From: VRUE01 sp035605695
GTDB taxonomy: Bacteria > Actinomycetota > Thermoleophilia > Solirubrobacterales > 70-9
Reading direction: 5' to 3'
DNA length: 64,000 bases
Assembly: GCA_035605695.1 (NCBI GenBank)
Contig: DATNGZ010000037.1
Location: 1 to 64,000, forward strand
Part shown: in pieces, positions 59,443 through 64,000 of the stretch
Layout: the number at the start of each line of letters is the position of its first letter
Numbering within the stretch: the stretch's first letter is position 1
Made by a program: the position numbers and the translations under genes
The notes under the pieces: model-generated
Seen by the model: only the letters and a program-made list of their open reading frames with translations
Databases searched by the model: none
Told to the model about the DNA's origin: nothing

Positions 59443-60737
59443 GTTCGAGAAAGGTTCTCTACGTGTCCCATAACCACCCGGTGATCCGCCCCGGCGGCGC
59501 CGAGGCCTACGCCTTCGAGCTGCACGAGGCGATGCGCGACGACTCCGAGTGGGAGTCGCTCTTTCTGGCGCGGACGGGACCTCCTTTCTCGACCTCCTCG
59601 CGTTACCACGAGGGCACCCTGCTGACCGGCGTTGACGAGAGCGATCCCGGCCAGTACTTCTTCTACACCGAGCTCAACGATTTCGACTGGCTGCTCAACT
59701 CGACCCGGGAGAAGGCGACGATCACGACTCACCTCCGCGACTTCCTGCTCGCCCAGCAGCCCGACGTCGTCCACTTCCAGCACACCCTCTTCATCGGCAT
59801 GGAGGCGATCCGCGAGGTCCGCAACACGCTCCCCGACGCCGCCATCGTCTACACGCTGCACGAGTTCCTGCCGATCTGCCACCGCCATGGGCAGATGCTG
59901 CGCGCCACAAACGAAGAGCCCTGCATGGAGGAGTCGCCGCGGCGCTGTCACGAATGCTTCCCCGAGGTCGCGCCCCAGGAGTTCTTCATGCGCAAGCGCT
60001 TCATCCAGTCGCAGATGTCCCTGGTCGACCAGTTCATCGCGCCGAGCAGGTTCCTCGGCGAACGCTACGCGGACTGGGGCATCCCGGCGGAGAAGATCAG
60101 GGTCGAGGAGTACGGCCGGCTGCCGCTCTCCCACGCTCCCGGCAGCCCGCGCCGGAAAAAGCGCAATCGCTTTGGCTTCTTCGGCCAGTTCAGCCACTAC
60201 AAGGGCGTCAACGTCGTCCTGCAGGCAGCCAAGCGCCTGGCGGAGGACGAAGTCGACGCGACGATCTGGCTGCACGGCGCCAACCTCGAGATCCAGCCGC
60301 CGGAGTTCCAGGAGGAATTCGCCGAGCTGCTCGAGGCCAGCGGCGACAGCGTCGTCATGGTCGGCCGTTACGACCACGACCAGCTCGGCGCTCTGATGGA
60401 GAACGTCGATTGGGTCTTTGTCCCCTCGCGCTGGTGGGAGAACTCGCCGCTAGTGATCCAGGAGGCCTTCATGCACGGGCGGCCGGTGATCTGCAGCGAC
60501 ATCGGCGGCATGGCCGAGAAGGTCAGCGACGGCGTCGACGGGCTGCACTTCCGGGTCGGAGACCCCGAGGACCTCGCCAGGGTCATCGCCCAGGCGGCAG
60601 GCTCGCCGCAGCTCTGGCGCAACCTGACCGCCAATATTTCGCCGATCTACCCGATGCGGACGCATGTGGAGGAGCTGGTCAAGCTGTACGACGAACTGCT
60701 GATGAAGGACCGCGTGGCGATCGGAGCGGCATCGTGA
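59433..60737 (+). CDS. GT4 family glycosyltransferase
   Basis: The 434-residue GT-B enzyme has an N-terminal acceptor domain (YVSHNHPVIRPGGAEAYAFEL) and a C-terminal donor domain (FGFFGQFSHYKG, then WENSPLVIQEAFMHGRPVI with the conserved Glu). A Cys/His cluster (CHRHG, C, CHECF) in the middle resembles a metal-binding insert. ATG at 59433 has AAGGAGG 4-5 nt upstream and overlaps the preceding gene; the long upstream extension is a shadow. Confidence 0.9.
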   Translation: MEVSSRKVLYVSHNHPVIRPGGAEAYAFELHEAMRDDSEWESLFLARTGPPFSTSSRYHEGTLLTGVDESDPGQYFFYTELNDFDWLLNSTREKATITTHLRDFLLAQQPDVVHFQHTLFIGMEAIREVRNTLPDAAIVYTLHEFLPICHRHGQMLRATNEEPCMEESPRRCHECFPEVAPQEFFMRKRFIQSQMSLVDQFIAPSRFLGERYADWGIPAEKIRVEEYGRLPLSHAPGSPRRKKRNRFGFFGQFSHYKGVNVVLQAAKRLAEDEVDATIWLHGANLEIQPPEFQEEFAELLEASGDSVVMVGRYDHDQLGALMENVDWVFVPSRWWENSPLVIQEAFMHGRPVICSDIGGMAEKVSDGVDGLHFRVGDPEDLARVIAQAAGSPQLWRNLTANISPIYPMRTHVEELVKLYDELLMKDRVAIGAAS

Positions 60738-62593
60738 AGCCGGGCGCGGCAACGGGCGGCAGCCCCCTCGTCTCCGGTTCGTTTCCTTCGACCCGTGACA
60801 ATGGCGAGATCGAAACCCCGGAGGCCCTGCTCAGCTGGCTCGCCACCGACGTAATGCTGGTCGTCGCCGACCTCGATGGCGAGGGCGAGCCCGAGGTCGA
60901 GCTGAAGGTCGACGGTGAGCCGGCGAAGGGCGAGGTCCGCTCCCTCGCCCTGCCCTCCGGCGAGGGCGAGGACGCGGCGGCAAAGCTGCTGACGATCTGG
61001 GTGCCGGTGCCTGTCCAAGGCAAAACGATGGAGGTGTCCCTTCGCGACGGCGCTGCCGAGATCGAGCTCGGGCCGGCCGCCGCGCTAGCGGCCGGGGTCG
61101 ACCTGCGGACGACGATCCGAGAGAAGCTGGCGGACCGCGAAGCCGTGGCGCGGGCGAGAGTCCTCGACTTCCTCGCCGCCACGCCGGCCGAGCACGAGCG
61201 CACGCTCGACCCGCTGGGGCTGGCCAAAAGCCTCTTTGCGCTGCGCGAGGCGCTGCGCGATCCCTATCCTCGGGCGGAGTTGCGGCCGGAGGACCCGCAG
61301 GGGCTTCACGTCGGCGCGATCGCAATGGTCGACGAGCGCACCTTCTTTGTCCGCGGCTGGGCCCGCGACGACCAGGCGCCGGTCGTCCGCCTCGACGCGA
61401 TCTCCCCCGAGGGCGCGCGGGCGCCGGTCCTTGAGCGGCTCTTCCGAGTCTCGCGGCCGGACCTCGATGAGCTCTTAAGGGGCGCCAGCCGTCCGGTCAC
61501 CAAGCCCGGCTTCGTCTCCTTCTTCGAGCTGCCCTTTCCCAGCCGCCTCGCCGAGGGCTGGGTCTTCGAGCTCGAAAACTCGGCCGGCGTCGGGATCGAG
61601 GCCGGCTGTCCCGCGGCGACACTCGATCCACTTGCCGTCCGCGACACGATCCTCGGCGAGCTGGTGCGCGAGCGGCGCGTCGATACGCCGCTGATGGACC
61701 AGTTGGTCCCGGCCGTCGTGCGCCTGCAGGAGGAGTTGGCGGAGCGGGCGGAGGTCGATGAGATAGAGGAGCTCGGTGCCGTGCCCGCCGAGCCCGACGT
61801 CTCGATCGTGATCCCCCTCTACCGCCGGGTCGATCTGATCGAGCACCAGCTTGCGCAGTTCGCCAACGATCCGCAACTGCACGAGTGCGAGCTGATCTTC
61901 GTCCTCGACTCGCCCGAGCTGGCGGCCGAGCTGCTGCCGCGGGTGGCGCTGCTGCACGACCTCTACCGGGTCCCGTTCCGCCTCGCCATCCTTACCCGCA
62001 ACGCCGGCTTTGCGGTCGCGACCAACCTCGGCGCCTCGCTGGCGCGGGGGCGCCTCTTGCTGGCGCTCAACTCCGACGTGCTTCCCGACCAGCCCGGCTG
62101 GCTTGGCCGGCTGGGCGAGGCGCACGACGCGCTGCCACGGGCCGGGGCGGTGGCGCCCAAGCTCCTCTACGACGACGGTTCGATCCAGCACGCCGGCGTC
62201 GGCTTCAAACGCAACCCGGCCAGCGGCGGCTGGGAGCTGGCCCACTCCTTCAAGGGCCTGCACAGGGACTTCGCCGGGGCCTCGGTGCGGCGTGCGGTTC
62301 CCGCCCTTAGCGCTGCCTGCCTGCTGATCGAGCGCGAGCTCTTCGAGCGACTGGGCGGCCTCTCGGTCGACTACGTCAAGGGCGGCTACGAGGACGCCGA
62401 CCTCTGTATGCGGATCCAGGAGCAGGACCTGGAGACCTGGTACGTGCCCGAGGTTGAGCTCTTCCACCTCGAGGGCCGCTCCTACGTTCCCTCCAGCTCC
62501 GATATGAGCAACCGCTTCAACGCCTGGCTCTTCGACCAGCGCTGGGGGCGGCGAATCGAAGCGGCCGAGGCGACGCGGGGTGAGGGCGGATGA
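60734..62593 (+). CDS. GT2 glycosyltransferase with N-terminal GW-RPD-GF domain
   Basis: The 619-residue protein has an N-terminal region of unknown fold (1-190), a beta-rich accessory domain (about 195-290; VRGWARDD, SRPDLDELL, KPGFVSFF) like the one in the next gene, and a C-terminal GT2 domain (about 357-600; IVIPLYRRVDL, NAGFAVATN, NSDVLPD, YEDADLCMRI). The GTG start lies in a GTGA overlap with the preceding gene. Confidence 0.85.
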   Translation: MKPGAATGGSPLVSGSFPSTRDNGEIETPEALLSWLATDVMLVVADLDGEGEPEVELKVDGEPAKGEVRSLALPSGEGEDAAAKLLTIWVPVPVQGKTMEVSLRDGAAEIELGPAAALAAGVDLRTTIREKLADREAVARARVLDFLAATPAEHERTLDPLGLAKSLFALREALRDPYPRAELRPEDPQGLHVGAIAMVDERTFFVRGWARDDQAPVVRLDAISPEGARAPVLERLFRVSRPDLDELLRGASRPVTKPGFVSFFELPFPSRLAEGWVFELENSAGVGIEAGCPAATLDPLAVRDTILGELVRERRVDTPLMDQLVPAVVRLQEELAERAEVDEIEELGAVPAEPDVSIVIPLYRRVDLIEHQLAQFANDPQLHECELIFVLDSPELAAELLPRVALLHDLYRVPFRLAILTRNAGFAVATNLGASLARGRLLLALNSDVLPDQPGWLGRLGEAHDALPRAGAVAPKLLYDDGSIQHAGVGFKRNPASGGWELAHSFKGLHRDFAGASVRRAVPALSAACLLIERELFERLGGLSVDYVKGGYEDADLCMRIQEQDLETWYVPEVELFHLEGRSYVPSSSDMSNRFNAWLFDQRWGRRIEAAEATRGEGG

Positions 62594-63897
62594 GCGCCGA
62601 TCCGAGCGCGACGGGGATCATCGAGATCGACGAGATCTCGCTCAACGGCGAAAGCGACTACGTCCACGGCGGCAACATCGACAGCCCCGGCGAGGGGTTC
62701 GGCGGCGACTCCTACGGGCTGACGATCGAGGGCTGGGTGCTGAGCAAGCGGATTCCGGTCGAGCACGTTGAAGTGCTGTACGAGGAGCGCCCGCTGGCGG
62801 TGGTTCCAGCCGATCTCGAGCGGCCCGACATCGCCGCGGGATTCCCCGACGTCGATGGGGCTGATCGCAGCGGCTTTCGCACCTCGGTCAGCGCTTTGAA
62901 GCTGGCGGACCGGTTTGAGCTCGTCCTGCGCGCCAAGCTTGTCGACGGCACGCGGCTGCCGCTGGCGCGCCTGCGCGGGCGGCGTCGCCGACTGCCCTCC
63001 TCGGCGGGAGAGGAGATCCAGCCGCTGATGATCAACACGATCGGCCGCAGCGGATCGACCCTGCTGGTGACGCTGCTCAGCTCGCACCCCGAGGTGGTCG
63101 CCTTCTCACCCTTCATCAAGGACGCGCGCATCTCCACCTATTGGGTCAACGTCCTGCAGGACCTCTCCGAGCCGGCGAGCTTCCTCGCCCCGTTCGACCC
63201 GCCGGATCTCGATGCTGCCCACTGGTGGCTGCAGGGCGGCGCCGGCGAGCTCGGCGAGCCCGGGGTCGAGCGCTGGCTCGGCAGCGGCGCGGTGGACTCG
63301 CTCGCCGGCCTCTGTCGCTCCCAGATCGAGGCCTTCTACCGGCACCTCGCCGGCGAGGCGAAGCCGCGCTACTTCGTCGAGAAGTACCTGCCCCACCAGG
63401 TGGTTCCCGACCTCTTGGCGGAGATGTACCCAGGAGCGCGCGAGGTGATCCTGGTGCGCGACTTTCGCGACACGCTCAGCTCGGTGATCGCCTTCAACCG
63501 CAAGCGCGGCTGGGATGCCTTCGGGCGGTTTGAGGGAGGCGACGACGCGGAGTACGTGCGGGGCGCCCTGCGCCAGTCGGTCACGACCCTCGCTGAGCGG
63601 CTGCACGGCGAGGGAACCGGGCCGCGGCTGGTTCGCTACGAGGAACTCGTCCTCGACCCCGAGCCGGCCTTGGGCGAGCTCTTCGCGGCGCTGGGCCTCG
63701 ATGCTGACCCCAAGTTGGTGCGCGAGACCGTGGAGCGGGCCGAGAGCAGCACCTCCTCGATGGACCACCACCGCACCACCACCGACCCGGCCGCCTCGAT
63801 CGGCCGCTGGCGCGAGGACCTGCCGGAGGAGATCGCCGCGGTTTGCAATGAGGAGCTCGGGCCGCTGCTGGCCGAGTTCGGCTACGAGGCGTCATGA
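62590..63897 (+). CDS. Sulfotransferase with N-terminal GW-RPD-GF domain
   Basis: The 435-residue protein has an N-terminal accessory domain (about 25-130; IEGWVLSKR, ERPDIAAGFP, RSGFRTSV) and a PAPS-dependent sulfotransferase domain: 5'-phosphosulfate loop NTIGRSGSTLL near 152 and 3'-phosphate region LVRDFRDTLSS near 288. It probably adds sulfate to the cluster's glycan. No PAPS synthesis genes are in the window. It starts in an ATGA overlap. Confidence 0.85.
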   Translation: MSADPSATGIIEIDEISLNGESDYVHGGNIDSPGEGFGGDSYGLTIEGWVLSKRIPVEHVEVLYEERPLAVVPADLERPDIAAGFPDVDGADRSGFRTSVSALKLADRFELVLRAKLVDGTRLPLARLRGRRRRLPSSAGEEIQPLMINTIGRSGSTLLVTLLSSHPEVVAFSPFIKDARISTYWVNVLQDLSEPASFLAPFDPPDLDAAHWWLQGGAGELGEPGVERWLGSGAVDSLAGLCRSQIEAFYRHLAGEAKPRYFVEKYLPHQVVPDLLAEMYPGAREVILVRDFRDTLSSVIAFNRKRGWDAFGRFEGGDDAEYVRGALRQSVTTLAERLHGEGTGPRLVRYEELVLDPEPALGELFAALGLDADPKLVRETVERAESSTSSMDHHRTTTDPAASIGRWREDLPEEIAAVCNEELGPLLAEFGYEAS

Positions 63898-63925
63898 CCG
63901 GCTGGTCGGAAAGGATGGAGGGCTG

Positions 63926-64000
63926 ATGGCATTGGTGGAGATCAAGGGCGTCGATCAACCCGACGCTGTGGGTCGCGGCATGCTCGGCTGTCGCCTCGAC
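63926..64000 (+). CDS. Start of a further gene of the glycan operon, 3' end outside
   Basis: Only 25 codons are inside the window (begins MALVEIKGVDQPDAVG). GGAGGG lies a few nt before the ATG at 63926, 28 nt after the sulfotransferase stop. The short stretch cannot be assigned; it might begin another protein with the same accessory domain. Confidence 0.5.
   Translation, partial: MALVEIKGVDQPDAVGRGMLGCRLD

Overview
The window is a GC-rich (well over 60% by eye) chromosomal segment, almost fully coding. Gene content (pstSCAB-phoU beside polyphosphate genes, a Tad-type N-terminus fused to peptidoglycan hydrolases, an Rpf-like protein, a PknB-type kinase, a uvrC-rapZ...gap-pgk-tpi order and long chains of fused glycosyltransferases) points to Actinomycetota, most likely class Thermoleophilia (Solirubrobacterales). 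That placement is inference. No rRNA, tRNA, CRISPR array, transposase or phage gene was seen.

Layout. 1-7.2 kb: the end of an ABC-F ATPase, two tandem cytochrome P450s and purU on the minus strand, then an Rpf-like secreted protein, an HD-domain protein and a small membrane protein divergent from uppP. 8.1-23.4 kb: a phosphate/polyphosphate island: a PhoB-like response regulator, a receiver-less PhoB-like DNA-binding protein, pstSCAB-phoU, ppx, a CHAD domain split over two overlapping genes, a PHP-glycosyltransferase fusion, ppk1, and a DUF47-Pit low-affinity transporter with two small membrane proteins. Arrays of 11-bp-phased TTCACA-like repeats (candidate Pho boxes) lie before the regulators, pstS and the PHP-glycosyltransferase gene. 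23.4-29.1 kb: two TadE-like pseudopilins, an unknown protein, a Phd/VapC and a VapBC toxin-antitoxin pair, an SDR protein, a secreted repeat protein and a Tad-VanY-transglycosylase fusion. 29.1-33 kb: MaoC, a RibH2-type lumazine synthase, a PadR regulator, a secreted protein, a cupredoxin and an enoyl-CoA hydratase.

33-44 kb: uvrC-rapZ, an ABC-2 exporter and a VOC protein where yvcK-whiA would normally be, then gap-pgk-tpiA-gpmI and tgt. 44-50 kb: a Ser/Thr kinase with a lipoprotein and a metallophosphoesterase, argS, a degenerate P-loop-like protein, and ccmH-ccmG. 50.2-64 kb: one tightly overlapping operon for a surface glycan: a glycoside hydrolase-GT2 fusion, an MsbA-like exporter, four further glycosyltransferase proteins, a protein made only of two copies of an unnamed ~110-residue module that also ends two neighbouring glycosyltransferases, a sulfotransferase and the start of another gene.

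Two general traits stand out. About fifteen genes have a TANNNT-type hexamer only 6-9 nt before the start codon, which suggests frequent leaderless transcription. Several gene borders carry long near-perfect inverted repeats, one of which also lies inside a coding sequence.
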